A DNA stretch of 64,000 bases from Cupriavidus cauae (GCF_008632125.1 NZ_VWRN01000019.1:62001-126000), one strand, 5' to 3'. Shown: positions 16,008 through 24,844, counted from the first letter of the stretch. Notes: generated from the sequence alone by a model not told the origin. Program-made: numbers and translations.

Positions 16008-17492
16008 CTACAGCACGTCGTCCTTCAGGTGATACCAGTGGTACAGGAACCGCTGCCCCAGCCGCCGGAATGGTGCGAATGCCGGCGACTCGACCCACTC
16101 CCGCACATTGGGGAAGGGCAGCGCCGAACGGAAGATCGGCAGCTCCGGACCCGGGTTCTTGCCCGCGATCATCGCCGCCATGCGGCGGCCCGCCTGGGCC
16201 GAGTACATGACGCCGTTGCCGCCGTAGCCCATTGCGTAATAGAGGGTCTGCGCGGGATCGGGCTGGAAGATGCGCGGCATCATGTCGTGGCTGACGTCGA
16301 CCCAGCCCCACCACGAGTAGTCGATCGGAATGCCCTTGAGCGCCGGGAACTTGCGCACCATGTCGTCGACCAGCTTCTGCTCGTATTGGGGCCGCGGCGC
16401 GTCGGTGCCGGTGATCGCGCTGCGGCTGCCGATCTGCAGGCGGCCGTCCGGCATCAGCCGGTAGTAGTGGCGCAGGATGCGGGTGTCGGTGATCACCTGC
16501 GTCGTGCGGAAATTGCAGGCCGCGATTTCGTCGGGCGTCAGCGGCCGCGTCACGATCGAGTTCGACAGGATCGGGAACAGCCGATTCTTCAGATGGGGAT
16601 GCAGGCTCTGCGAGGTGTAGCCGCCGGTGGCGACGCCGACCGCGCGCGCCCGCACGATGCCGCCCGGCGTACGCAGGTAGTGCACGCCGTCGCGCGTGGT
16701 CCAGTCGAGCACCGGGCTCGACGGATGCACGGTGGCGCCCAGCGCGCGGGCGCGGCGCAGATAGCCGAAGGCCAGCTTGCCGGCATGGATGCCGATGCCT
16801 TCAGGCTCGTGCATCGCGCCGGCCGCCTCCTTGTCGTCGACGTATTCGCGCTTGACGGTATCGGCATCGAGAATGCGGGCGTCGTAGTGGAACACCTCGC
16901 GCAGCAGCCTGGCTTCCTTCTCCAGCGCCGGCATCGCCTCCGGACGATGCGCGATGTACAGATGGCCGCCCGGCTGCGGATCGCAGTCGATATCGCGGAT
17001 CAGCGTCTTGAAGGTCTCCATGCCGGCGCACACTTCCTCGTGCAGCCGCAGCGCGGCGTCCAGGCCGTAGCGCTGGATCCATTGCGAGCGCTTGAGCCGG
17101 CCCGAGGCGCATTGCGCCTGCCCGCCGTTGCGCGTACTGCAGCCCCAGCTGACGCGGTTGGCCTCGAGCACGGTCGCCTTGATGCCGTGTTCCTGCGCCA
17201 GGAAGATCGCGCAGGTCAGCCCGGTGAAGCCCGAGCCGATGATCGCGACATCGACGTCGACGTCGTGCGTGATCGGACCGTCGTCGGGCGGGGGCTCGCC
17301 GGCGGTGCCGATCCAGTAGGTCGGGGCGTAGTCGCGGCCCTGGCCGGGCGTCGGCGCGACCAGCGGGTCGTAGGCGGGATCGTAGGGCCGGGAAGGGCCC
17401 GTGGACCCGGTGTGTCCACCAGACTGCCCGCCCGACTGGCCGGGCGTCCCGTTCTCCCGCCCGATGGCGGTGATATCGGCAATGGCTTCCAT
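16008..17492 (-). CDS. tauY: Taurine dehydrogenase large subunit (DAO-fold flavoprotein), putative TauY
   Basis: A 494-residue FAD-dependent oxidoreductase of the D-amino-acid-oxidase fold. The dinucleotide motif GSGFTG is at residues 86-91, with the C-terminal FAD motif GYGGNGVMYSAQAGRRMA. It resembles gamma-glutamylputrescine oxidases and the TauY subunit of Rhodobacter/Cupriavidus taurine dehydrogenase, which deaminates taurine to sulfoacetaldehyde and passes electrons to the respiratory chain. The adjacent TauX-like gene and the xsc operon make TauY the best reading. The first 75 residues are an unusual Gly/Pro-rich extension (GQSGGQSGG). AGGAG precedes the ATG. It lies 28 bases after tauX. 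Confidence 0.85.
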   Translation of the reverse strand: MEAIADITAIGRENGTPGQSGGQSGGHTGSTGPSRPYDPAYDPLVAPTPGQGRDYAPTYWIGTAGEPPPDDGPITHDVDVDVAIIGSGFTGLTCAIFLAQEHGIKATVLEANRVSWGCSTRNGGQAQCASGRLKRSQWIQRYGLDAALRLHEEVCAGMETFKTLIRDIDCDPQPGGHLYIAHRPEAMPALEKEARLLREVFHYDARILDADTVKREYVDDKEAAGAMHEPEGIGIHAGKLAFGYLRRARALGATVHPSSPVLDWTTRDGVHYLRTPGGIVRARAVGVATGGYTSQSLHPHLKNRLFPILSNSIVTRPLTPDEIAACNFRTTQVITDTRILRHYYRLMPDGRLQIGSRSAITGTDAPRPQYEQKLVDDMVRKFPALKGIPIDYSWWGWVDVSHDMMPRIFQPDPAQTLYYAMGYGGNGVMYSAQAGRRMAAMIAGKNPGPELPIFRSALPFPNVREWVESPAFAPFRRLGQRFLYHWYHLKDDVL

Positions 17493-17520
17493 CGCTGCGC
17501 TCCTGTTGCGACGCGTTCGA

Positions 17521-17997
17521 TCAGCCGCGCGAACCGGCCGCCAGCGCGGGACGGTCCTTGCGATAGGCGTTCTTGACCGCGATCTTGCCGTCGCGGAAGG
17601 TGAACACGTCGACCATGCGCGCCTCGATGCGCGAGCCGTCGGCCTTGGTGCCGCGGAAGGTCGATTCGCTGACGCCGCGGTCGCCGCAGACGAAATGCTC
17701 GCCGTCGAGCCAGGCCGCGTCCGGGAAGGTCTGCCAGGCCAGCTGGAAGCCCTCGCGCACCGCCTCGCGGCCGCTGAAGGTACGGCCGAACAGCTCGCCG
17801 CCGGCCACCGCGTGGAACACGCAGTCGTCGGTCATGAAGGACATCAGCGCGTCGATGTCGTGGCGGTTCCAGGCATCGCTGAAGGCCTGCAGCGTGGCGG
17901 CGGTGACGCCGCCGCTGGCGCCACCGGCCTGCTGTCCGGACAGGTTGCTGTCGGCCGCGGTCGCTTCGGTGCCGGCCTGCTTGCTTGCGTACTCCAC
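17521..17997 (-). CDS. tauX: SnoaL-like small subunit, putative TauX
   Basis: A 158-residue protein with an NTF2/SnoaL-like cone fold from about residue 33: AFSDAWNRHDIDALMSFMTDDCVFH, GREAVREGFQLAWQTFPDA and VDVFTFRDGKIAVKNAYRKDRP. The GTG start at 17997 follows GAGGAG. TauX, the roughly 16-kDa partner of TauY, is of this fold and size, and the two genes are 28 bases apart. As a stand-alone SnoaL protein no function could be named; the call rests on context. Confidence 0.8.
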   Translation of the reverse strand: MEYASKQAGTEATAADSNLSGQQAGGASGGVTAATLQAFSDAWNRHDIDALMSFMTDDCVFHAVAGGELFGRTFSGREAVREGFQLAWQTFPDAAWLDGEHFVCGDRGVSESTFRGTKADGSRIEARMVDVFTFRDGKIAVKNAYRKDRPALAAGSRG

Positions 17998-18171
17998 TTG
18001 AATCTCCTCGATGTTGTTGCGGTCCGCGCGGCAGCGGACCCGGTCCTTTGCACGTTCCCAGCATAGGGAAGCGCCGGGACGCGCTGTAGGGCCAGTTGGA
18101 TGGAATCGATTGGGCCAGCGGCTGCCGGCCCGGTGGGCTTGTCGTCCCCGGCGGACGCGGGGACGACGGGA

Positions 18172-19629
18172 TCAGCGCCGTACCGCGTGGGCGCGGGGCA
18201 TGTCGCCCAGATGCTGCTGGTGCGGGTCGATCTCGCTCTCGCGCCGCTCCGCGCCGCGGCGGTACTGCCGACGGACGAGATAGACCAGCAGCAGGATGCC
18301 GAGGCTGACCACGCCGAGCAGCAGCGGCTTGCGCTGGTCCGGAATGAAGGCCATCGCCACCACGATGCCCGTCATGCCGAGGATCGCCACATAGGTCAGA
18401 TACGGATACATCCACATGCGCACGCGCAGCTTGTGCGGCGCCTCGCGTTCGAGCCGCGCGCGCAGCCGCAGCTGCGATACCGCGATCAGGATGTAGACGA
18501 AGATCGCCACCGTGCCGTACGAATTGACCAGAAAGGCGAACACCGTGTCGGGCGAGACGTAGGACATCACGACCGCGGCATAGCCGAACAGCGTCGAGAA
18601 CAGGATCGCGCGGACCGGCACGCCGTTGCGGTTCAACTTGGCCAGTCCGGCCGGGGCATCGCCGCGGCGCGTCAGCGCGAAGATCATCCGCGACGAGGCG
18701 TACAGGCCCGAGTTCAGCGCCGACAGCACCGCGGTCAGCACCACCGCGTTCATCACCTGCGCCGCGCCGCGGATGCCCATGGCGTCGAGCGCGCTGACAT
18801 ACGGCGTGGCGATGCCGGGCGAGTTCCACGGCACCAGGCACACCACCAGCAGCACCGAGCCGACATAGAACACCAGCACGCGCGTGATCACCGAGTGGGT
18901 GGCCTTGGCGACCGCCTTCTGCGGCTCCGCGGTCTCGGCCGCGGCGATGGTCACGATTTCCGCGCCGAAGTAGAAGCCCGTCGCCGCGACGGCGCCGGTC
19001 AGTACCGGCATGATGCCGTTCGGCGCGAAGCCGCCGTGCGCGCTCAGGTTGGCGACGCTGGGCGCGGTATCGGGCCACATGCCGAGCACGAACAGGCCGG
19101 CCAGGAACAGGAACACGACGATCGCGGCCACCTTGATCGAGGCGAACCAGAACTCGAACTCGCCGAAGGACTTGACCGAGAACAGGTTGGTCAGCGTCAG
19201 CATCACCAGCAGCACCAGGCTGATGGCCCAGGAGGGCACGTCGGGCAGCCAGTAGCGGATCAGGTCGGCGCCGGCCACGGCCTCGAGCGCGACCACGATG
19301 ACCCAGAAGTACCAGTACATCCAGCCGGTCAGGAAGCTGGCGAGCGCGCCGGCCTCGGGTTTGCCGTGCCATGCTTCGCGCGCGTATTCGTAGAAGGAGC
19401 CGACGGTGGGCAGCGCGCAGGCCATCTCGCCGAGCATCCGCATCACCAGCACCACCAGCATGCCGGTCAGCAGGAAGGACAGGACGGCCGCCGGGCCGGC
19501 CGACTTGATGACGACGCCGCTGCCGACGAACAGTCCGGCACCGATCACGCCGCCGAGCGCGATCATCGTCATGTGGCGCTGTTTCAGGCTGTGCTTGAGG
19601 CCGCGCGAGCCCTCGGGGTTATCCAGCAA
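18172..19629 (-). CDS. Amino acid permease (GabP/AnsP-like APC family)
   Basis: A 485-residue inner-membrane transporter with about 12 hydrophobic helices. It opens LKHSLKQRHMTMIALGGVIGAGLFVGSG, the signature of the amino-acid transporter (AAT) branch of the APC family, and has GAEIVTIAAAETAEPQKAV and SALNSGLYASSRMIFAL. A TTG start at 19629 with GGAG upstream is used. It lies between xsc and tauX on the same strand, so it likely imports taurine or a related omega-amino acid. GABA and beta-alanine are the usual substrates of its nearest relatives and are structurally like taurine. A 9-bp inverted repeat (19694-19720) lies in the gap to xsc. Confidence 0.88.
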   Translation of the reverse strand: MLDNPEGSRGLKHSLKQRHMTMIALGGVIGAGLFVGSGVVIKSAGPAAVLSFLLTGMLVVLVMRMLGEMACALPTVGSFYEYAREAWHGKPEAGALASFLTGWMYWYFWVIVVALEAVAGADLIRYWLPDVPSWAISLVLLVMLTLTNLFSVKSFGEFEFWFASIKVAAIVVFLFLAGLFVLGMWPDTAPSVANLSAHGGFAPNGIMPVLTGAVAATGFYFGAEIVTIAAAETAEPQKAVAKATHSVITRVLVFYVGSVLLVVCLVPWNSPGIATPYVSALDAMGIRGAAQVMNAVVLTAVLSALNSGLYASSRMIFALTRRGDAPAGLAKLNRNGVPVRAILFSTLFGYAAVVMSYVSPDTVFAFLVNSYGTVAIFVYILIAVSQLRLRARLEREAPHKLRVRMWMYPYLTYVAILGMTGIVVAMAFIPDQRKPLLLGVVSLGILLLVYLVRRQYRRGAERRESEIDPHQQHLGDMPRAHAVRR

Positions 19630-19693
19630 TTTTTGTCTCCAGTGCTTCTCATGATGGTGTCGTCACGGCGTCGCTGTCTTTGTTTTGTCTGTC

Positions 19694-19720
19694 CGGGGCC
19701 GCATTGCTGCGGCGGCCCCG
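19694..19720 (-). other. Intercistronic stem-loop between xsc and the permease
   Basis: A 9-bp perfect inverted repeat (19694-19702 with 19712-19720), GC-rich, without a T tract on the minus strand. It may protect the xsc message end or lower expression of the downstream genes rather than terminate. Confidence 0.5.
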
Positions 19721-19776
19721 AAGGCCGTGATCGCGCGGCGCGGCCGGGGCCGCACCGCGCGCCTCGTTTGCTTCCG

Positions 19777-21579
19777 TTATACGTAATCCTTGTACTTGTC
19801 GAGCAGGCGGACCGGCTTGGACAAGGCATCGCGGCGGAACGGATCGCCCAGTTCGCGGGTGCACATGATTTCCACGATGGTGGTCTTGCCGTGGTTCATC
19901 TGCAGGTCGATGGCCTTCTTCAGCGCGGGGCCGACGTCTTCCAGCCGGTCGACCACGATGCCTTCGGCGCCCATCGCGCGGGCGATCTCGGCGAAGCTCG
20001 GATTGTCCAGCTCGCCGGCGACGAAGCGGCGGTTGTAGAAGTCCACCTGGTTCTTCTTCTCCGCGCCCCACTGGCGGTTGTGGAAGACCACCGCGGTGAC
20101 CGGGATGTTGTGGCGCACGCAGGTCATGGTTTCCATCAGGCTCATGCCCCAGGCGCCGTCACCCGCGTACGAGATCGCCGGACGGTGCGGCGCCGCGACC
20201 TTGGCGCCGATGATGGTGGGGAAGGCGTAGCCGCAATTGCCCCAGCTCATTGCCGCGAAGAAGCTGCGCGGCTTTTCGAAGCGCAGATAGCTGTTGGCCA
20301 CCGAGTTGATGTTGCCGATGTCGGTCGACACCATCACGTCGGCCGGCATGGCCTTCTCGAGTTCGCGCAGCACCTGGCGCGGATGCAGGTAGTAGCCGCC
20401 GTTCGGCGTGCGCTCGTTCTTCTGCTCCTCGATCATGTCCAGGCTGAACGGGTCGCGCTCGTGCGTCCACTCGTCCAGTTCCTTCTCCCAGGCCGCCTTT
20501 TCGGTGGCGATCTGGTCGGCGCGCGCGGCGCGGGTCGCGTCGCACGCCAGCGTGCGGTTGGCCAGGCGTTCGGTCAGCGCGACGGCGGCCGCCTTGGCGT
20601 CGCCGCAGATGCCGACCGAGATCTTCTTCACCAGGCCCAGCATCTTGTGGTCGGCATCGATCTGGATGATCTTGGCCGTCTTCGGCCAGTAGTCCATGCC
20701 GTGCTGCGGCAGCGTGCCGAACGGTCCGAGGCGCGAACCGAGCGCCACCACCACGTCGGCACGCGAGATCAGCTTCATCGCCGCCTTCGAGCCCTGATAG
20801 CCCAGCGGGCCGCACCACAGCGGGTGGCTGGCGGGGAAGGAATCGTTGTGCAGATAGCTGTTGACCACCGGCGCGCCCAGCCGCTCGGCCAGCGCCTTGC
20901 ATTCCTCGACGCCGTCGGCCATCACCACGCCGCCGCCGGAGATGATCACCGGGAACTTGGCCTGCGCCAGCAGCTCGGCCGCTTCGTTCAGGCTCTGCTC
21001 CCCGCCGGGGCCACGGTCCAGCCGGCGCGGCTGCGGGATCTCGGCCTTGATCTGCCCGTAGAAGTAGTCGCGCGGGATGTTCAGCTGGGTCGGGCCCATC
21101 TCGGCCATCGCGCGATCGAAGCAGCGGCCGGTGAATTCGGCCATGCGCGCCGGGTTGGTGACGTGGCCCTGGTACTTGGTGAACTCCTGGAACATCGGCA
21201 GCTGGTTGGCTTCCTGGAAGCCGCCCAGGCCGATGCCCATGGTGCCGGCCTCCGGCGTGACGATCACCACCGGGCTGTGCGCCCAGTAGGCCGCGGCAAT
21301 CGCGGTCACGCAGTTGCTGATGCCCGGACCGTTCTGGCCGATCACGACGCCGTGGCGGCCCGACACGCGGGCATAGCCGTCGGCCATGTGGCCCGCGCCC
21401 TGCTCATGCACCACCGGGATCAGGCGGATGCCGGCCGGCGCGAAGATGTCCATCGCATCCATGAAGGCCGAGCCCATGATGCCGAACATATCGGTGACGC
21501 CGTTGGCGGCGAGGGTTTCGACGAAGGCCTCGGAAGGCGTCATGGCCTGCGGGCCGGCGGTGGGGGTGTGGTCGGACAT
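19777..21579 (-). CDS. xsc: Sulfoacetaldehyde acetyltransferase
   Basis: A 600-residue thiamine-diphosphate enzyme that converts sulfoacetaldehyde plus phosphate to acetyl phosphate and sulfite. The start MSDHTPTAG at 21579 gives the usual Xsc length. The TPP-activating Glu59 is in VVHEQGAGHMADGYARVSG. The specific Xsc features are IGQNGPGISNCVTAIAAAYW and the TPP/Mg site GDGAWGMSLMETMTCVRHN. The neighbours Pta, TauE-type exporter and taurine dehydrogenase support it over oxalyl-CoA decarboxylase or acetolactate synthase. It is the first gene of a five-gene minus-strand operon, with a palindromic box 43 bases upstream of the start. Confidence 0.95.
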   Translation of the reverse strand: MSDHTPTAGPQAMTPSEAFVETLAANGVTDMFGIMGSAFMDAMDIFAPAGIRLIPVVHEQGAGHMADGYARVSGRHGVVIGQNGPGISNCVTAIAAAYWAHSPVVIVTPEAGTMGIGLGGFQEANQLPMFQEFTKYQGHVTNPARMAEFTGRCFDRAMAEMGPTQLNIPRDYFYGQIKAEIPQPRRLDRGPGGEQSLNEAAELLAQAKFPVIISGGGVVMADGVEECKALAERLGAPVVNSYLHNDSFPASHPLWCGPLGYQGSKAAMKLISRADVVVALGSRLGPFGTLPQHGMDYWPKTAKIIQIDADHKMLGLVKKISVGICGDAKAAAVALTERLANRTLACDATRAARADQIATEKAAWEKELDEWTHERDPFSLDMIEEQKNERTPNGGYYLHPRQVLRELEKAMPADVMVSTDIGNINSVANSYLRFEKPRSFFAAMSWGNCGYAFPTIIGAKVAAPHRPAISYAGDGAWGMSLMETMTCVRHNIPVTAVVFHNRQWGAEKKNQVDFYNRRFVAGELDNPSFAEIARAMGAEGIVVDRLEDVGPALKKAIDLQMNHGKTTIVEIMCTRELGDPFRRDALSKPVRLLDKYKDYV

Positions 21580-21878
21580 GCTTGCGGTCTCCGGTAGGTT
21601 GGGATCGTTGTGATCGTAAAACGGTACGTGATGTACCGAAAACTGTTGTTTCGCTGAAATGTAGGACGGACCGCAGGTATCGTCAATAGGAAAATCCATT
21701 ATTCGGAATGTGTTGTGTCTAAAAATGAGACTGAGCTATGATGGCTCCATGGAACCGCGGGAGCCATGGCGCGCCTGCGCCGCCCGGGACAGCCGGGACA
21801 TCGGGGACATCCCTCCAGCCTTGTCCGGCCTCATACAGCCTTATCCAGCCTCATAGAGCCTCATCCAGGAGAACCGAA
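21580..21878. promoter_or_regulatory. Divergent xsc / cobS-like promoter region
   Basis: A shared upstream region of 299 bases. It holds the perfect palindrome CGGTAC-gtgat-GTACCG (21622-21638) flanked by AAAA on both sides. From about 21775 to 21870 there are imperfect repeats of CCGGGACA and of GCCTCATCCAG ahead of the CobS-like ribosome-binding site. Confidence 0.7.
21618..21642. promoter_or_regulatory. Palindromic operator candidate upstream of xsc
   Basis: CGGTAC and GTACCG, six bases each, are separated by GTGAT and embedded in AAAA...AAAA. Fifteen bases of the left side (AAAACGGTACGTGAT) recur upstream of pta at 26805-26819. It is probably the site of the regulator of the sulfonate genes (TauR or another). 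Confidence 0.65.
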
Positions 21879-22853
21879 GTGGCGATCGACCTTGCCAGCG
21901 TGGAACCGGACCGCATGGTGTCGGTGCGTGATGTGTTCGGCATCGACAGCGCGATGCGGGTGCCGGCCTTCGGCGTGCGCGATGACCACGTGCCGGAAAT
22001 CGATCCGGGCTACCGCTTCGAGCCGGAGGTCACGCTGGCGATCCTGTCCGGCTTCGTGCGCAATCGCCGCGTGCTGGTGCAGGGGCTGCACGGCACCGGC
22101 AAGTCGACCCATATCGAACAGGTGGCGGCGCGGCTGAACTGGCCGTGCCTGCGCGTCAATCTGGATGGGCATATCGGGCGCATGGACCTGGTCGGGCGCG
22201 ACACCGTGGTGCTGCGCGATGGCCAGCAGGTCACCGAATTCCAGGAGGGCATCGTGCCGTGGGCGCTGCAGCGGCCGATCGCGCTGGTGTTCGACGAATA
22301 CGACGCGGGCCGTCCGGACGTGATGTTCGTGATCCAGCGCGTGCTCGAGCGCGATGGCCGCTTCACGCTGCTGGACCAGAACCGCGTGATCCAGCCGCAT
22401 CCGTTCTTCCGGCTGTTCGCGACCGCCAATACCGTCGGGCTCGGCAACCTGACCGGCATGTATCACGGCACCCATCTGCTGAACCACGCGCAGATCGACC
22501 GCTGGAACGTGGTGGCGACGCTCGACTATCTGCCGCGCGAGGCGGAGATCGACATCGTGCTGGCGCGCGTGCCGGAGCTGGCCGACGCGGCGGGACGCGA
22601 GCTGGTCGGCGCGATGGTCGCCGTCGCTCAGCTGACGCGCGAAGGGTTTGCCGCGGGCGATGTGTCGACGCTGATGTCGCCGCGCACCGTGATCGCCTGG
22701 GCCGAGAACTGCCAGATCTTCCGCGATCCGGCGCTGGCGTTCCGGCTCAGCTTCCTGAACAAGTGCGAGCCGGGCGAGCGCCCGATCGTCGCCGAGTATT
22801 TCCAGCGGGGCTTCGGCACCGAGCTGGAGCCCTGCGGCGACGCGGCGGCCTGA
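21879..22853 (+). CDS. CobS-like AAA+ ATPase (cobaltochelatase small-subunit family)
   Basis: A 324-residue MoxR-branch AAA+ ATPase. Walker A GLHGTGKST is at residues 69-77, Walker B LVFDE at 136-140 and a sensor motif LFATANT follows. The segments STHIEQVAARLNWPCLR, VFDEYDAGRPDVMFVIQRVLE and GTHLLNHAQIDRW are closely CobS-like. CobS with CobT powers cobalt insertion by CobN, yet no cobN or other cobalamin gene is here. The GTG start at 21879 follows CCAGGAG; the frame to 21738 is repeat-rich leader. It is divergent from xsc and two bases ahead of the CobT-like gene, so both are probably co-translated with the sulfonate regulon. Confidence 0.88.
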   Translation: MAIDLASVEPDRMVSVRDVFGIDSAMRVPAFGVRDDHVPEIDPGYRFEPEVTLAILSGFVRNRRVLVQGLHGTGKSTHIEQVAARLNWPCLRVNLDGHIGRMDLVGRDTVVLRDGQQVTEFQEGIVPWALQRPIALVFDEYDAGRPDVMFVIQRVLERDGRFTLLDQNRVIQPHPFFRLFATANTVGLGNLTGMYHGTHLLNHAQIDRWNVVATLDYLPREAEIDIVLARVPELADAAGRELVGAMVAVAQLTREGFAAGDVSTLMSPRTVIAWAENCQIFRDPALAFRLSFLNKCEPGERPIVAEYFQRGFGTELEPCGDAAA

Positions 22854-22855
22854 CG

Positions 22856-24736
22856 ATGTTGGCACCGGCGATACCGGAGGCCGAGCACGCGGCGGCGTCG
22901 AAGGTTGCGGCCGCGGCGACGCGGGAGGTTGGGGCCGTGTTGTCGCCGAAGGTTGGGGCCGCAACGCCGCCGGAGGCTGGGACCGCGGTGGGGCCGGAGC
23001 AACCGTTGCCCGCGTCGACCCAGCGCCGGCGCGAGGCCTTGTGCGCGGCGGCCCTGCGTGCGCTGGCGGGAGACGCCACGCTGCATTACCGCGCCGGCAG
23101 GCCCTGGCGCGGCCAACGGCCGCTGCCGTTGCACGCCCCGCACTTGCTGACCGATGCCGCACGCGATACCTTCGCCGACCTGCGCGGCAGCGCGGACGCC
23201 GTCGCGCTGCGCCTGCGGCATGGCGATGCGGCCTTGCACCGCGCGCTGCGTCCCGCCGATCCCGTCGCGCGGCTGCTGTTCGAACTGTTCGAGCAGCTGC
23301 GCTGCGAAACCCATCTGCCCGCCGGCATGCCGGGCGTGGCCGCCAACCTGCACCGGCGCTTCGCGCAATGGTCGCTGGCCTTCCATCGCTCCGGGCTGAC
23401 CGAAGGGCGTTTCGGCATCCTGATCTACACGGTCGCGCAGGTGGTCTGGTCGCGCCTGTCGGGCCGGCCGGTGATCGAGGAGACCGAGGACCTGATCGAG
23501 GCCACGCGCGCCGCCATCGTGCCGGCGCTGGGCACCGCGCTGGCCGGCATGCGGCGCACGCGCGCCGACCAGCGCGCCTTTGCCGAACATGCGCTCGCCG
23601 CGGCCGAGATGGTGGCGGCGATGCTGCGCGACGATGCGCGGCGAGCCGGCCTGGCCGACGACGAGGCGCGGGAATCGCCCGAGACCGTGCGCGACGGCTT
23701 CTCGCTGCTGCTCGATTTCGAGGACGAGGCGCCGTTGCAGCAGGGAGCCGGTGCCGGCCCCGGCGGCGCGCGCGCCGGCGCCCACGGTGCACTCGCACCG
23801 GGCTACGCGGCCTTCACCACGCGCTACGATCACGAGCTGCGCGCCGCCACGCTGGCGCGCCAGGCTTCGCTGCAGGCATGGCGCGAACGCCTGGACCGGC
23901 GCATCGTCGAGGGCGGCATCAATCCGGTCCGCATCGCGCGCACGCTGTCGTCCGCCTTCGCGATACCGGCCGCCGACGGCTGGTCGTCCGGCGAAGAGGA
24001 GGGCCGGCTCGATCGCAGCCGGCTCGCGCAACTGGCCTGCGCCGGCGGCCAGCCGCGCATTTTCCGCCAGCCGCGGCTGCAGCCGCGCACAGACGCGGTA
24101 CTGAGTTTCCTGATCGATTGCTCGGGCTCGATGAAGGCCCATATCGACCAGATCGCCTTGCTGGTCGACGTGATGACCCGCGCGGCCGATGCCGCGGGCC
24201 TGGTCACCGAAGTGCTCGGCTTCACCACCGGCGCCTGGAACGGCGGCCGCGTGGCGCGCGACTGGCAGGCCGCGGGCCGCCCGCCATCGCCTGGCCGCCT
24301 GAACGAGGTCTGCCATCTGGTGTTCAAGGATGCCGACACCAGCTGGCGCCGCGCACGAACCGGCATCGCCGCGCTGTTCAAGGCCGACCTGTTCCGCGAA
24401 GGGATCGACGGCGAGGCGGTCGACTGGGCCTGCGCCCGCCTGCTGTCCCGCCCGCAGTCGCGCCGCCTGCTGGTGGTGGTATCCGACGGCAGCCCGATGG
24501 ACCGAGCCACCGCGCAGGCCAACGGCGAGCGGCTGCTGGACGACCATCTGAAGGACGTGGTGGCGCGCCACGAGGCGCAGGGGCGCATCGAAGTGATGGG
24601 GCTCGGCGTCGATCTGGACCTGAGCCCTTACTACCGGCGCCATTTCCCGCTGGATACCTCGCGGCCGCTCGACACGGCGGCGATCGACGCGATCGCGCGC
24701 TGGGTGGGGAGCGGGGGACGGGGAGGGCTGGGGTAG
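22856..24736 (+). CDS. CobT-like protein with C-terminal VWA domain
   Basis: A 626-residue partner of the CobS-like ATPase, starting two bases after its stop. Residues from about 60 (ALCAAALRALAGD) to 250 match the CobT N-terminal helical part. A VWA domain begins near residue 410 with MIDAS motif DCSGSMKAH (D421, S423, S425), then GFTTGAWNGG and VVSDGSPMD. The family's acidic linker is reduced to a short Gly/Ala-rich stretch near residue 300. The first 50 residues are imperfect Ala/Pro/Val-Gly repeats from tandem DNA repeats (22890-22990). MoxR-VWA pairs remodel or load metals into partner enzymes; here the partner is unknown. Confidence 0.85.
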   Translation: MLAPAIPEAEHAAASKVAAAATREVGAVLSPKVGAATPPEAGTAVGPEQPLPASTQRRREALCAAALRALAGDATLHYRAGRPWRGQRPLPLHAPHLLTDAARDTFADLRGSADAVALRLRHGDAALHRALRPADPVARLLFELFEQLRCETHLPAGMPGVAANLHRRFAQWSLAFHRSGLTEGRFGILIYTVAQVVWSRLSGRPVIEETEDLIEATRAAIVPALGTALAGMRRTRADQRAFAEHALAAAEMVAAMLRDDARRAGLADDEARESPETVRDGFSLLLDFEDEAPLQQGAGAGPGGARAGAHGALAPGYAAFTTRYDHELRAATLARQASLQAWRERLDRRIVEGGINPVRIARTLSSAFAIPAADGWSSGEEEGRLDRSRLAQLACAGGQPRIFRQPRLQPRTDAVLSFLIDCSGSMKAHIDQIALLVDVMTRAADAAGLVTEVLGFTTGAWNGGRVARDWQAAGRPPSPGRLNEVCHLVFKDADTSWRRARTGIAALFKADLFREGIDGEAVDWACARLLSRPQSRRLLVVVSDGSPMDRATAQANGERLLDDHLKDVVARHEAQGRIEVMGLGVDLDLSPYYRRHFPLDTSRPLDTAAIDAIARWVGSGGRGGLG

Positions 24737-24755
24737 CCGGCGCGCGATGGCGTCA

Positions 24756-24837
24756 CGCATAACGTAGCCGAGCGGCTACGTTGAGGGCATTTCGGCCGCG
24801 CAACGGCAATAAAGGATACGAGCGGCTACGTTATGCG
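24756..24837. terminator. Three-armed inverted repeat between convergent cobT-like and tauE genes
   Basis: CGCATAACGTAGCCG (24756-24770) is the exact reverse complement of 24823-24837. A third arm, CGGCTACGTT (24773-24782), can also pair with the first. Two alternative hairpins are possible. T tracts are weak, but the position between convergent stops suggests a bidirectional terminator. Confidence 0.55.
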
Positions 24838-24844
24838 GTGCGCC

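Noticed and set aside
19777-21579. Oxalyl-CoA decarboxylase or acetolactate synthase for the TPP enzyme
   Set aside because: Length, internal motifs and the pta/tauE/tauXY neighbourhood fit Xsc better.
18100-21597. A 1165-residue open frame on the plus strand
   Set aside because: It lies wholly antisense to the permease and xsc genes, has His/Arg/Gln-rich composition typical of high-GC shadow frames, and has no ribosome-binding site or family motif.
21879-24736. Plain annotation as cobalamin biosynthesis genes
   Set aside because: No CobN or other cobalamin gene lies nearby and the setting is a sulfonate regulon, so only the family, not the pathway, is named.
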